From assembly GCF_009834025.1 (NCBI RefSeq), contig NZ_CP047156.1:2294001-2358000 (forward strand): a stretch of DNA of 64,000 nt, in the 5' to 3' direction. Shown piece by piece: positions 1-6,988 of the stretch; positions within the stretch are counted from its first letter, which is position 1; the number at the start of each line of letters is the position of its first letter. The notes beneath the pieces are model-generated. The model ran no database searches. It was not told where the DNA came from and saw only the letters and a program-made list of their open reading frames with translations. The translations under genes were made by a program, and so were the position numbers. This DNA is from Epidermidibacterium keratini (lineage in GTDB: Bacteria; Actinomycetota; Actinomycetes; Mycobacteriales; Antricoccaceae).

Positions 1-484
1 TCGCTTGCCCGCACCCGGTGTTGGTGCCCTGCGTGTAGAGCTGGGTGACCGCTGGACGGTACTCGATCGACTGCGGCGTGTTTTCTGGCAGGTAACCCGA
101 CCAGAACGCCTGGGCGCTGTTGACCACCAGCGCGAGCCGGCAGTCGTCGCGCTCGACAGCGTTGGGATCGGTCGCGCACGAGGCAATGTTGTCACCGGAG
201 TCGCCAGCGTCGACGTTGGAGGTGTCGATGCCGCCGCTACCCTGCGAGCTACCGCCGCCGTCACCCGAGCCTCCCAGGTTGACGAACTGCAGGACCAGGA
301 AGATGACGAGGCCGACGATGCCGAGGCAGCCCATATTGCCGCCGGCGCCCCGAGGCAACGGGATCGGCATGCCGCCGCCGCGCCCGCCAAAGCCGCCGCC
401 GAATCCGCCACCGCCGCCACCACGCGACCCGCGGACGTCTCGGATCTGCGAGGTGTCAATCTTGGCGTCTCTGTTGAACTCCAT
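1..484 (-). CDS. Neutral zinc metallopeptidase (YpfJ/KPN_02809-like), N-terminal part
   Basis: The gene runs off the left edge, so only the first ~161 residues are visible. It starts MEFNRDAKIDTSQIRDVRGS, followed by a long Gly/Arg-rich stretch, one membrane segment (GCLGIVGLVIFLVLQF), a Gly/Ser linker, and the start of an extracytoplasmic domain with CATDPNAVERDDCRLA and FWSGYLPENTPQSIEYRPA. This layout is typical of the membrane-anchored putative neutral zinc metallopeptidase family. The HExxH motif of that family would lie outside the window, so catalysis cannot be checked. The start is the ATG at 484. The substrate of this family is poorly known. Confidence 0.85.
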   Translation of the reverse strand, partial: MEFNRDAKIDTSQIRDVRGSRGGGGGGFGGGFGGRGGGMPIPLPRGAGGNMGCLGIVGLVIFLVLQFVNLGGSGDGGGSSQGSGGIDTSNVDAGDSGDNIASCATDPNAVERDDCRLALVVNSAQAFWSGYLPENTPQSIEYRPAVTQLYTQGTNTGCGQA

Positions 485-525
485 GCCGCCTCACTCGTTC
501 GGTAGGGCTCGCCGGCCGAGCCTCG

Positions 526-1509
526 CTAGAAGACTAGTGCAGTGAGCACATCGGATTCATCGGAAACCGGTCCCGAAATCAGGTAGCCGCCTCGAGCGCC
601 GATCCCGATGAGCCGTTCGCGAGCATCCGGCTCGCGCAGGTCGACGTGCGTCGTACGCCGATATGCCTCGCGCGCGGCCTCCCACTCGGTGCGGTGCTGG
701 TGTCCGCGTTCGGTCAAGGTGCGCGACTCGCTGCCCTTGAGCGCGACCGCGGCCTGCTCGAGCTGATCGAGAAACGACTCCAGCGCCTCGACCACCATGG
801 CCCGGTTACCGAGCAACATCGCATCGACCAGCTCCGGGCGCGTCGCCGCAACCCGCGTGGCGTCGCGGAAGGAGCCCGCCGCCAGCGCTGCCGGCAGGCT
901 CTGCGGAGCGACGTTGCTGGCCAGCAGCTCGGCGAGCACGTGGGGCAGATGGCTGATCCACGCCACTGAATGGTCATGCCATTCGCTGTCGGCCGGCACA
1001 ACCTTGCCGCCGGAGTCGAGTGCTAGCGCGGCGACCTGGCGCCAGCGCTGCAGGTCGGTGCCGCCATCGAGGGTGACCACCCAGGTCGCGTCGTCGAGCA
1101 GCTCGGCGTACGCCGCGGCGAACCCGGACTCGGCGGTGCCGGCCATCGGATGGGCTCCGACGTAACGGTGCGCGGCGCCGGCGTCTCGTGCCGCCTGCAG
1201 CAGTGGTGACTTGGTTGAGACCACATCGGTGATCGTGACCGAGTCCGGTGTCGTGGCGGCAATCTTTGGGAGGAGCTCGAGCGCGGCGGGCAGCGGAGTG
1301 GCGAGTACGACCACCGCGTCGCTGGGCAGTTTGCTCAGCATCGTGTCGAGGTCGGCGTACGCCGTGATGCCGGCGTCGGTCGCGTCGCGAACTGTCTGGG
1401 GGTCGCGCGCGTGGCCACGAACGTCGTAACCGCGCTCGTTCAAGCGCAGAGCGAGCGAGCCCCCAATGAGGCCGAGGCCGACTATGGCGACGCTCGGGCG
1501 AGAAGGCAT
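526..1509 (-). CDS. tyrA: Prephenate dehydrogenase
   Basis: 327 residues. It opens with a Rossmann dinucleotide motif (VAIVGLGLIGGSLA, residues ~7-20). It then carries TDVVSTKSPLL and the catalytic-region motif YVGAHPMAGTAESGF, typical of TyrA, followed by the all-alpha dimerisation domain (HDHSVAWISHLPHVLAELL). It is expected to convert prephenate to 4-hydroxyphenylpyruvate with NAD(P)+ in tyrosine synthesis. The length fits the monofunctional enzyme. No full ACT domain is obvious at the C-terminus. The hypothetical membrane protein at 1514-2026 lies just upstream on the same strand (stop 4 nt before the tyrA ATG), so they are probably co-transcribed. Confidence 0.93.
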   Translation of the reverse strand: MPSRPSVAIVGLGLIGGSLALRLNERGYDVRGHARDPQTVRDATDAGITAYADLDTMLSKLPSDAVVVLATPLPAALELLPKIAATTPDSVTITDVVSTKSPLLQAARDAGAAHRYVGAHPMAGTAESGFAAAYAELLDDATWVVTLDGGTDLQRWRQVAALALDSGGKVVPADSEWHDHSVAWISHLPHVLAELLASNVAPQSLPAALAAGSFRDATRVAATRPELVDAMLLGNRAMVVEALESFLDQLEQAAVALKGSESRTLTERGHQHRTEWEAAREAYRRTTHVDLREPDARERLIGIGARGGYLISGPVSDESDVLTALVF

Positions 1510-1513
1510 GCGC

Positions 1514-2026
1514 TCAGGGTAGCGGCCGAGGCGGGTGGTCCACCGGTGGCCGGCCGGGCGGGTGCTGCGTCACGTTGGGTGGTGGGGATTGGTAGCCCGG
1601 CAGGGGAGGTCCCCAGGTGGACGGGATCCCGCCCGGGCTTGGCTGGGTGCGGGCGACGTGCTGGAGGTGCCCGATGAGCGCGCCGAGACCACCGAGCGCG
1701 CCGATGACGAGCGATCCGATCACCACCGGTAGCGGGTCGCTGCGGCCAACCGACGCGAGCAGCCCGCACGCGGCCAGACCGCAGACGAGCACGATCACCG
1801 CTCCGACGACCCGGTCCCAGATCGCCACCACCGCTCCGATCGCGGCACCGGCGAGAAAACCAAGCGCGATAAGCAACTGCGGTGGTGTCGGTTCGTCGTA
1901 CATCGCCCACCACCCGGCCAGCAAGAACGTGTAGCCACCGACCGGCAGCAGACCTAACAGCGTGAGCCCGCCGGTCGCGATCAGCGCGTTGGACGGCAAC
2001 CGCCGCAGCTCCGGATCGTCGTACAT
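1514..2026 (-). CDS. Hypothetical membrane protein with proline-rich tail
   Basis: 170 residues, not recognised as a named family. Four hydrophobic segments are visible (ALIATGGLTLLGLLPVGGYTFLLAGWW, LLIALGFLAGAAIGAVVAIW, VVGAVIVLVCGLAACGLLASV, VVIGSLVIGALGGLGALIG). They are followed by a cytoplasmic-looking tail rich in Pro (PGYQSPPPNVTQHPPGRPP). Start is the ATG at 2026. It ends 4 nt before tyrA, which suggests one transcript, but nothing in it points to tyrosine synthesis. Codon use matches the neighbours. Confidence 0.7.
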   Translation of the reverse strand: MYDDPELRRLPSNALIATGGLTLLGLLPVGGYTFLLAGWWAMYDEPTPPQLLIALGFLAGAAIGAVVAIWDRVVGAVIVLVCGLAACGLLASVGRSDPLPVVIGSLVIGALGGLGALIGHLQHVARTQPSPGGIPSTWGPPLPGYQSPPPNVTQHPPGRPPVDHPPRPLP

Positions 2027-2081
2027 GCCGGCCTCCCTGGGCTTTGACCGAGACTAACGGCCAGGGGCGCGACGACCAGGA

Positions 2082-2093
2082 GTTATCCACAGG
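2082..2093 (+). promoter_or_regulatory. DnaA-box-like site upstream of tadA
   Basis: The 12-mer GTTATCCACAGG lies 18 nt before the tadA start codon and contains the consensus DnaA box TTATCCACA. The identical 12-mer recurs at 28364-28375 and 63891-63902, and the first 10 bases recur on the minus strand at 57185-57194. Confidence 0.4.
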
Positions 2094-2110
2094 CCCCGTA
2101 GGCTGGGCGC

Positions 2111-2587
2111 GTGACTGGACCCGGTGCGGCGTACGACGGCGCGATGCGCGAGGCGATCGCTGCCGCGAGGCAGGCGCCGGCGCACGGGGATGTGCCGATC
2201 GGCGCCGTACTGCTCGATGCGTCCGGTGTTGTGGTCGGCGCCGGGCATAACACCGTCGAGCGCGACGGCGATGCGACCGCGCACGCGGAGCTGCACGCGC
2301 TGCGGCAGGCATCGGCGACGCTGGGGGACAAGTTCGTCGGCGGAACCCTCGTCGTCACGATCGAGCCCTGCACGATGTGCGCCGGGGCGGCGGTGCTGGC
2401 GCGGGTCGACCGGATCGTCTTCGGCGCCGCCGAGCCCAAGACCGGCGCTGTCGTGTCGTTGTGGGACGTGGTGCGCGATCCGCGGCTCAACCACCGCATC
2501 GAGGTGCTCGGGCCGTGGGACCTGTCTGATCAGGTCGCTGCCGAGTGCGGCGAGCTGATGCGCACCTTCTTCCGCACTCTGCGCTGA
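2111..2587 (+). CDS. tadA: tRNA-specific adenosine deaminase
   Basis: 158 residues of the CDA/deaminase fold. It has DVPIGAV, the zinc/proton-shuttle motif HAELHAL (His and Glu) and the second zinc motif PCTMCAGA. It is expected to deaminate A34 to inosine in tRNA-Arg(ACG). The chosen start is the GTG at 2111; the first internal ATG (residue 12) would still leave the domain intact. A strong hairpin follows at 2621-2674. The gene lies next to a tRNA-Ser gene. A general nucleoside deaminase cannot be excluded, but length and motifs favour TadA. Confidence 0.9.
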   Translation: MTGPGAAYDGAMREAIAAARQAPAHGDVPIGAVLLDASGVVVGAGHNTVERDGDATAHAELHALRQASATLGDKFVGGTLVVTIEPCTMCAGAAVLARVDRIVFGAAEPKTGAVVSLWDVVRDPRLNHRIEVLGPWDLSDQVAAECGELMRTFFRTLR

Positions 2588-2620
2588 GCGCCGGCGCAGG
2601 TCGACGAATCTGCACTATCG

Positions 2621-2674
2621 AAAATGACTGTTCCCAGGCACTCGCTTGCGCTCGCACCTGGGAACAGTCATTTT
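2621..2674. terminator. Bidirectional hairpin terminator between tadA and tRNA-Ser
   Basis: There is an 18-bp perfect inverted repeat: AAAATGACTGTTCCCAGG at 2621-2638 pairs with its complement at 2657-2674. The outer A/T runs give a U-tract on both strands. It can end tadA on the plus strand and tRNA-Ser on the minus strand. Its last base overlaps the encoded CCA of the tRNA. Confidence 0.85.
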
Positions 2675-2760
2675 GGCGGTGGCGGTGGGATTTGAACCCA
2701 CGGAGGGGTTGCCTCACACGATTTCGAGTCGTGCTCCTTCGGCCGCTCGGACACGCCACC
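2674..2760 (-). tRNA. tRNA-Ser (anticodon CGA)
   Basis: An 87-nt tRNA with a long variable arm, as in class II serine tRNAs. The acceptor stem GGTGGCG pairs with CGCCACC. The anticodon stem CACGA/TCGTG carries loop CTCGAAA, so the anticodon is CGA and it reads UCG. The T-arm is GTGGG-TTCAAAT-CCCAC. Discriminator G and an encoded CCA end at 2674. I see no gene in the region 2761-2943 that follows on the plus strand. Confidence 0.95.
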
Positions 2761-2943
2761 GTCGACCAGAGTACCGTGCGGCGCTCCTCGCATCGCAGGC
2801 GGATGCGCGGTGAACGCGCGCGGAAGGCGGTTCACAGCGACGGCACAGTGCCCGCAGTTGCGCCACACGGCTCCGCGAGGCAACGTGCAGGTCGTGGGCA
2901 CGTCACGGGAATCGCACCCAGCACCGGAAGCGTTGTAGGCGCC

Positions 2944-3567
2944 ATGCGGTCGTTCCTGATGCAGTCGTGGCGGTTCATCGTCGTCGGGACGGCCGGCACA
3001 GTCCTCTATCTGGCGATGTACGTCGTACTTGCCGAAGTCCTCGACACCCTCCTGGCCAACGTCGCCGCGTGGACCGTCTCGACCGTGCTCACGAACGAGG
3101 CGCACCGCCGCATCACCTTCCGGGCGCACGATCGCGCGCGGTTCGACTCCACCGCCGGGATGCTCACGAGCCTTCTCGGCCTCGGCCTCAGCAGCATCGC
3201 TGTCGCGCTGGCCGAAGCGCAGTCGACGACGGTGCAGCTGGTCGCGTTGCTCGCCGGTACGGCGACTGCCGGGACGGTCCGGTTTGTGCTGCTGCACCTC
3301 TGGTACGGCGATCGCGCATTCGAGGAGATCGACGACGGCGGCCGCCGACCTAAGACGAATCCGATCGCCGCGACCGACACCACGAGGGTCAGTGACGACG
3401 GCGTCGGCTTCGACACCCAGCGAGCACACCCCGGCATCGGCCTGCGCGAGATCGTGGTGGGGCAGCTGCATCGGGTCGGCATCGACGTGCACCTCGACTC
3501 CGAGCCGGCCGACGGGACGATGGTGACCATGCGCGGACAGCATGCCGCACGTGAGGAGTTCGCGTGA
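2944..3567 (+). CDS. GtrA-like membrane protein fused to a histidine-kinase ATPase remnant
   Basis: 207 residues from the ATG at 2944. The first ~120 residues have the four-helix GtrA look (RFIVVGTAGTVLYLAMYVVL, NVAAWTVSTVLTNEAHRRITF, then two more helices). The last ~60 residues are unlike GtrA: DDGVGFD and GIGLREIV match the N/G1 and G2 boxes of a NarL-type kinase ATPase domain, ending DSEPADGTMVTMRG. The dimerisation/His region and the first half of the ATPase fold are absent. The GTGA overlap with the following response regulator is typical of a kinase-regulator operon. This may be a deletion product joining a GtrA gene to a kinase tail, or a natural fusion. It is unlikely to be an active kinase. 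Confidence 0.65.
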   Translation: MRSFLMQSWRFIVVGTAGTVLYLAMYVVLAEVLDTLLANVAAWTVSTVLTNEAHRRITFRAHDRARFDSTAGMLTSLLGLGLSSIAVALAEAQSTTVQLVALLAGTATAGTVRFVLLHLWYGDRAFEEIDDGGRRPKTNPIAATDTTRVSDDGVGFDTQRAHPGIGLREIVVGQLHRVGIDVHLDSEPADGTMVTMRGQHAAREEFA

Positions 3568-4109
3568 GCGCCTCGCAGCACCGCGACCGGTATCGCGTGG
3601 CGACCGTCGATGACGCGTCGGTGATTCGCGAGTCGCTGCCGGTGCTGATGCGACGCCTGGAGTTCATCGAGGCCTTCCCGACCGTGGAGGCGCTGATCGC
3701 GCGGCGCCCGGAGGTCGATCTCGTCGTACTCGACCTGCACCTGACTAACGCGTCGCAACCCGATGTGCGCCAGGGAATCGCCGCGATCCGCGCGTTGGTG
3801 CGGCGCGGCTATCGGGTGTGCGTCTACAGCCAGGAAGAGCGGCGGTTCGTGCTCGCAGCGTGCATTGCCGCTGGGGCTAAAGGGATCGCGGCCAAGTCGC
3901 TGCCCACCGCCAAGGCTGAAGACGTCTTCATCGAGGTCGCTGGGGGTATCGCGATCCCGGCGTCGGTGATCGGTGTGGTGGAGGTGCTGGTCCGTCGTGA
4001 CTGCATCACCGTGCTCAGCGAGCGGCAGCGGCAGGTGTTGGCCGGACGAGCCCGCGGGATGCCCTATGCGAAGCTCGCCAACGAGCTCTACACGGCCGAG
4101 CGCGGTTAG
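3564..4109 (+). CDS. NarL-type response regulator with truncated HTH
   Basis: 181 residues. The receiver domain is recognisable: the acidic pair in VATVDDAS, the phospho-acceptor in VVLDLHL, and a conserved Lys region (GAKGIAAKS). A LuxR-type HTH begins (LSERQRQVLAGRARGMPYAKLANELYTAERG) but stops after about 30 of the usual ~60 residues, before the recognition helix. The stop at 4107-4109 overlaps the stop of the convergent marR gene. The start is GTG 3564, overlapping the upstream gene by 4 nt. It would probably not bind DNA as a normal LuxR protein. Together with the upstream fusion this looks like a decaying two-component pair. Confidence 0.65.
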   Translation: MSASQHRDRYRVATVDDASVIRESLPVLMRRLEFIEAFPTVEALIARRPEVDLVVLDLHLTNASQPDVRQGIAAIRALVRRGYRVCVYSQEERRFVLAACIAAGAKGIAAKSLPTAKAEDVFIEVAGGIAIPASVIGVVEVLVRRDCITVLSERQRQVLAGRARGMPYAKLANELYTAERG

Positions 4110-4573
4110 GGGGCGGCCTGCGGGTTGGCGATATCTCGAACCTTCCGCAGCTGTCTCTCAAAGGATGCGCGACTGGACCCAAGTGGCTCGACGATCAGCC
4201 GCCGGATGACCGGGAGTACGGCGGACATGTCGTGCTCGACGGCCTCGCGACCTGAGTCGGTGAGCTGGGCCCGGAAGCTGCGCCGGTCGTCCGGGTCGGT
4301 GTTGCGGACGACGAGACCACGCTTTTGCAGGCGGTCGATCAAGGCGGTCGCGCCGCTGGTCGACGTCAGGGTCTGCCGTGCCAGCTCGGTCATCCGTAGT
4401 TCGTTTTCTGGCGACTGATACAGCCGCAGGAGCGCGTCAAACTCGCGCCCGAGCAGCCCCTGCTGAGCGTGGATCTCGCCCAGCTCGCGGCGCAGCCCGC
4501 TAGCGGCCTCGAGCAGCAGCCCGGCGAGCACCATGTCAGCGGTGCGGTCCGAAGGTGTCGACGAGCCTGGCAT
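4106..4573 (-). CDS. MarR-family transcriptional regulator
   Basis: 155 residues with a winged-helix core: ELRMTELARQTLTSTSGATALIDRLQKRGLVVRNTDPDDRRSFRAQLTDSG. The DxRS/R wing is characteristic of MarR. It is divergent from the WrbA-like flavoprotein gene at 4665, with a 91-bp shared promoter region holding short palindromes. It is probably the local repressor of that gene and of itself. The ligand is unknown; quinones or oxidants are reasonable guesses given the target. Confidence 0.85.
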   Translation of the reverse strand: MPGSSTPSDRTADMVLAGLLLEAASGLRRELGEIHAQQGLLGREFDALLRLYQSPENELRMTELARQTLTSTSGATALIDRLQKRGLVVRNTDPDDRRSFRAQLTDSGREAVEHDMSAVLPVIRRLIVEPLGSSRASFERQLRKVRDIANPQAAP

Positions 4574-4586
4574 GCGGTCACTGTAC

Positions 4587-4650
4587 GGGAAATGTTCCCT
4601 TGACGGATTATCCGAACGAGTGCACAGTTAGTTCGTCAGCGGAATATCCC
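4587..4650. promoter_or_regulatory. Candidate MarR operator region
   Basis: Three short dyads lie between the divergent genes. GGGAAATGTTCCC (4587-4599) has arms GGGAA/TTCCC. CGGATTATCCG (4604-4614) is a perfect dyad. GCGGAATATCCC (4639-4650) resembles the second. A TTGACG sequence at 4600-4605 could be the -35 element for the flavoprotein gene. Placement fits repression of both directions by the adjacent MarR protein. Confidence 0.5.
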
Positions 4651-4664
4651 ATCAAGGAGTAAAT

Positions 4665-5288
4665 ATGACCAACCTGGCCGTCATCTACTACAGCGCGACC
4701 GGATCGGTGCACGCGCTTGCCCAGGCACTCGCCGACGGTGCCTCGGGCGAAGGGGCGACGGTGCGTCTGCGCCGGGTGCCCGAGCTCGCCCCCGCGGCCG
4801 CGATCGATGCCAACCCGGCCTGGCGTGACTACGTCGACAACGTCGCGCCCGGCGTACCCGAGGCAACTCTCGAGGACCTGGAATGGGCCGACGGCTACGC
4901 GTTTGGTACGCCGAGCCGGTTCGGTACGCCGGCGGCGCAGCTCAAGCAGTTCATCGACACCACAGGCGGTCTGTGGCAGCAGGGCACCCTCGCCGGCAAG
5001 CCAGTGACCACGTTCGTGTCCGCGATCAACCGGCACGGTGGCGCGGAGGCCACGATCCTCTCGTTGAACAACGTCTTCTACCACTGGGGATCGATCCTGG
5101 TGCCGCCCGGCTACACCGACAGCGCGGTGTACGGCGCGGGCGGAAACCCTTATGGCACCGCACATACCACCGGAATGCCCGCCGAGCCGGCGACTGAGCA
5201 GGCGCTCGTCGCCGCGCGCTACCAGGGCGCTCGGTTGGCCCGCATCGCCGCCGCGCTCAGTGCCGACACGCTCGTGGCGGCGGGGTAG
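4665..5288 (+). CDS. WrbA-like NAD(P)H:quinone oxidoreductase (flavodoxin fold)
   Basis: 207 residues. It begins with a flavodoxin FMN phosphate loop (YYSATGSVHALAQAL). It continues with the WrbA-type segments GTPSRFGTPAAQLKQFIDTTGGLW and the C-terminal GGNPYGTAHTTG. It is expected to perform two-electron reduction of quinones with NAD(P)H, limiting redox cycling. A clear ribosome site (AAGGAG) precedes the ATG at 4665. It is divergent from a MarR regulator. A weak hairpin (CAGGCGC/GCGCCTG, 5292-5313) follows. Confidence 0.85.
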   Translation: MTNLAVIYYSATGSVHALAQALADGASGEGATVRLRRVPELAPAAAIDANPAWRDYVDNVAPGVPEATLEDLEWADGYAFGTPSRFGTPAAQLKQFIDTTGGLWQQGTLAGKPVTTFVSAINRHGGAEATILSLNNVFYHWGSILVPPGYTDSAVYGAGGNPYGTAHTTGMPAEPATEQALVAARYQGARLARIAAALSADTLVAAG

Positions 5289-5324
5289 GCGCAGGCGCCG
5301 TCCTGAGCGCCTGAGCCGGAGGTC

Positions 5325-6092
5325 TTATCGAGCGGGTGCGAGCAACGCCCGCTCGAGAGCGCGGTGGGTCTGTGCGGCATACCCCTCGCCAAACAGCGCG
5401 ACATGGGCGAGCAGTGGGTAGATCTGGTGCAGCGCGATGCGTTCGCGCCAGCCGTCGGCAAGCGGCCGCACGGCGGCGTACCCCTCGATGATCGCGTCCA
5501 GGTGCGGCGCTCCGAAGAGATGCAGCATCGCCAGGTCGCTCTCGTGGTGGCCGCCGTGTGCGGCTGGGTCGATGAGTACGCCGCCGCGGTCGGTCCACAT
5601 GAGGTTGCCGCTCCAGAGGTCACCGTGCACCCGCGCCGGATCGCCTGCGGTGTCGTCGAAGTCGCCGCCGCGCAACCGGTCGCTGACTTTGCGTACTCCG
5701 CTCCGGAAGGCGGCGGGGTTGGGGCAGTGGTCGAGCATCTGCTCGATCCGGGCGGCATAGAACTCGCCGTACGACGGCCATGCCTGCAGCGTCATCTCCA
5801 GCGGCCGCTCGAGAGGCCCAAAGAACCCCGGCCCTGTGTAGTCGTCCGGGCCGACGCCGAACGCCGACGCGCCGGCATTGTGGGTGCGGGCAAGCCCTGC
5901 GCCGAACTCGCGAGCTGAGGCCGACGTGGGGCGGGCGCTGTCCAGTCGCTGCAAAGTCAGTGAGTCGTCAGAGACGTCGAGTACGCCGACCACCGGGGCG
6001 CCGTGCGCGTCGGCGAGCCAGCGCAGACCCGCTGCCTCCCAAGCAAAGTAGCCAGCGGGGGCGGTGGAGGAGCGCTTGACGAACTCGCGCAT
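5325..6092 (-). CDS. Fructosamine/ketosamine-3-kinase family protein
   Basis: 255 residues with the aminoglycoside-phosphotransferase fold of fructosamine kinases. There is an N-terminal Lys region (REFVKRSS), then GFFGPLERP, the catalytic loop HGDLWSGNLMW (Asp, Asn) and the metal-binding DPAAHGGHHESDLAM. Members phosphorylate the sugar of glycated amines so that it falls off, a protein-repair role. The start is ATG 6092, which overlaps the TGA of the upstream membrane protein (TGATG), so the two genes are translationally coupled. Confidence 0.88.
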   Translation of the reverse strand: MREFVKRSSTAPAGYFAWEAAGLRWLADAHGAPVVGVLDVSDDSLTLQRLDSARPTSASAREFGAGLARTHNAGASAFGVGPDDYTGPGFFGPLERPLEMTLQAWPSYGEFYAARIEQMLDHCPNPAAFRSGVRKVSDRLRGGDFDDTAGDPARVHGDLWSGNLMWTDRGGVLIDPAAHGGHHESDLAMLHLFGAPHLDAIIEGYAAVRPLADGWRERIALHQIYPLLAHVALFGEGYAAQTHRALERALLAPAR

Positions 6093-6664
6093 CACTTCGC
6101 GCGCGGCTCGGTGCCTTCGGGGAGATCGACCACGGTGACATCTTGCGCCGCCGGCAGGATCAGTGCACGGCCGGTCGAGGTGCGAAGGCTCACAGTCTCC
6201 TGCGGCTCGCGCGTCTCGGCGAGCGGGTCAGGGATCGACTCCGGCGCGACCTCGACCCGCATGGCGCGGTTGGTGCCGTCGTCCTGCGTCATCATCCAGT
6301 CGCCGACCTGCAGATCGCGTGCCTCGACGGTGCGCGGGTTGGTCGCCGGGACCTCGCGCTTGATGCGCGACCAGACGAGCCCGAAGACGACGTGGGCGAG
6401 CGCGGCGCCGATGATCGAGGTGATCGCGATGCCGAGCAGGATCTGCCAGAACGCGAGGTCCCAGCCGATGGAGAGCATGATCGGGGCGCCGATCATCGCG
6501 CCGAGCAGCCAGCCGATCTGGCGTCCGATGCCGGGAGCGTCGCCCATGTGCACCTGGCGCGATCCGCTCCACGTGGGGTGCACCCGCACGTAGCCGTCGC
6601 GGCCTACCGCCTGCGACCGCAGCTGCTGGCGGTTGGTGGCTTGAGGCTTCTCCGAGGTCATCAT
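6092..6664 (-). CDS. Hypothetical membrane protein with C-terminal beta-rich domain
   Basis: 190 residues. Two hydrophobic segments (QIGWLLGAMIGAPIMLSIGW and FWQILLGIAITSIIGAALAHVVFGLVW) follow a soluble N-terminus of ~45 residues. After them comes a soluble part (VEARDLQVGDWMMTQDDGTNRAMRVEV ... VSLRTSTGRALILPAAQDVTVVDLP) that looks beta-rich. No family is recognised. It is coupled to the downstream kinase gene. A -10-like TAAAAT lies 6 nt upstream of the ATG, so the transcript may be nearly leaderless. Confidence 0.6.
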   Translation of the reverse strand: MMTSEKPQATNRQQLRSQAVGRDGYVRVHPTWSGSRQVHMGDAPGIGRQIGWLLGAMIGAPIMLSIGWDLAFWQILLGIAITSIIGAALAHVVFGLVWSRIKREVPATNPRTVEARDLQVGDWMMTQDDGTNRAMRVEVAPESIPDPLAETREPQETVSLRTSTGRALILPAAQDVTVVDLPEGTEPRAK

Positions 6665-6670
6665 GTTCCT

Positions 6671-6706
6671 ATTTTAAGCCCATTTCGCGTATTTGGACGG
6701 TGTCCA
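6671..6706 (-). promoter_or_regulatory. Possible leaderless promoter and dyad
   Basis: On the minus strand TAAAAT (6671-6676) lies 6 nt before the ATG at 6664. A dyad TGGACggtGTCCA (6694-6706) sits where a -35 or operator would lie. This gap up to the tRNA terminator otherwise shows no gene. Confidence 0.35.
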
Positions 6707-6772
6707 TTTACACCGATCTGAGCGGGTTTAAACGGTGGGGCCGATCAATGTGAAAAGCACCGCGCGTCGAGC

Positions 6773-6800
6773 AAAATGGCCGGACTCGACGAGTCCGGCC
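6773..6800 (-). terminator. Terminator of tRNA-Ser(GGA)
   Basis: A perfect 10-bp stem (6778-6787 with 6791-6800, GGCCGGACTC/GAGTCCGGCC) with a 3-nt loop is followed on the minus strand by ATTTT. It begins 10 nt past the tRNA 3' end. Confidence 0.85.
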
Positions 6801-6810
6801 AGTTCGGGAG

Positions 6811-6895
6811 CGGAGGATACGAGATTCGAACTCGTGAGGGCGTGAACCCAACCCGCTTTCCAAGCGAGCGCCATAGGCCTCTAGGCGAATCCTCC
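6811..6895 (-). tRNA. tRNA-Ser (anticodon GGA)
   Basis: An 85-nt class II tRNA with a long variable arm. The acceptor GGAGGAT pairs with ATCCTCC, with discriminator G. The anticodon stem CTCGC/GCGGG carries loop TTGGAAA, anticodon GGA, reading UCC/UCU. The T-arm ACGAG-TTCGAAT-CTCGT is intact. CCA is not encoded, unlike the tRNA-Ser(CGA) 4 kb away. Confidence 0.95.
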
Positions 6896-6988
6896 AGGCG
6901 ACACACCAGGGTACCCGACCGGCGTACTCGGTCTGCGAGTACGCCGGGAGATGCTGAGCACTTCTAACGATCTGGGGCGCAGTGCGAT

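Noticed and set aside
2545-2943. Open extension upstream of the GtrA-like gene
   Set aside because: It would cross the terminator and the tRNA-Ser gene; the GtrA fold begins at the ATG at 2944.
4110-4250. Frameshifted remainder of the response-regulator HTH
   Set aside because: I looked for the missing recognition helix in other plus-strand frames after 4109. That DNA is the 3' part of marR and gives no HTH-like sequence.
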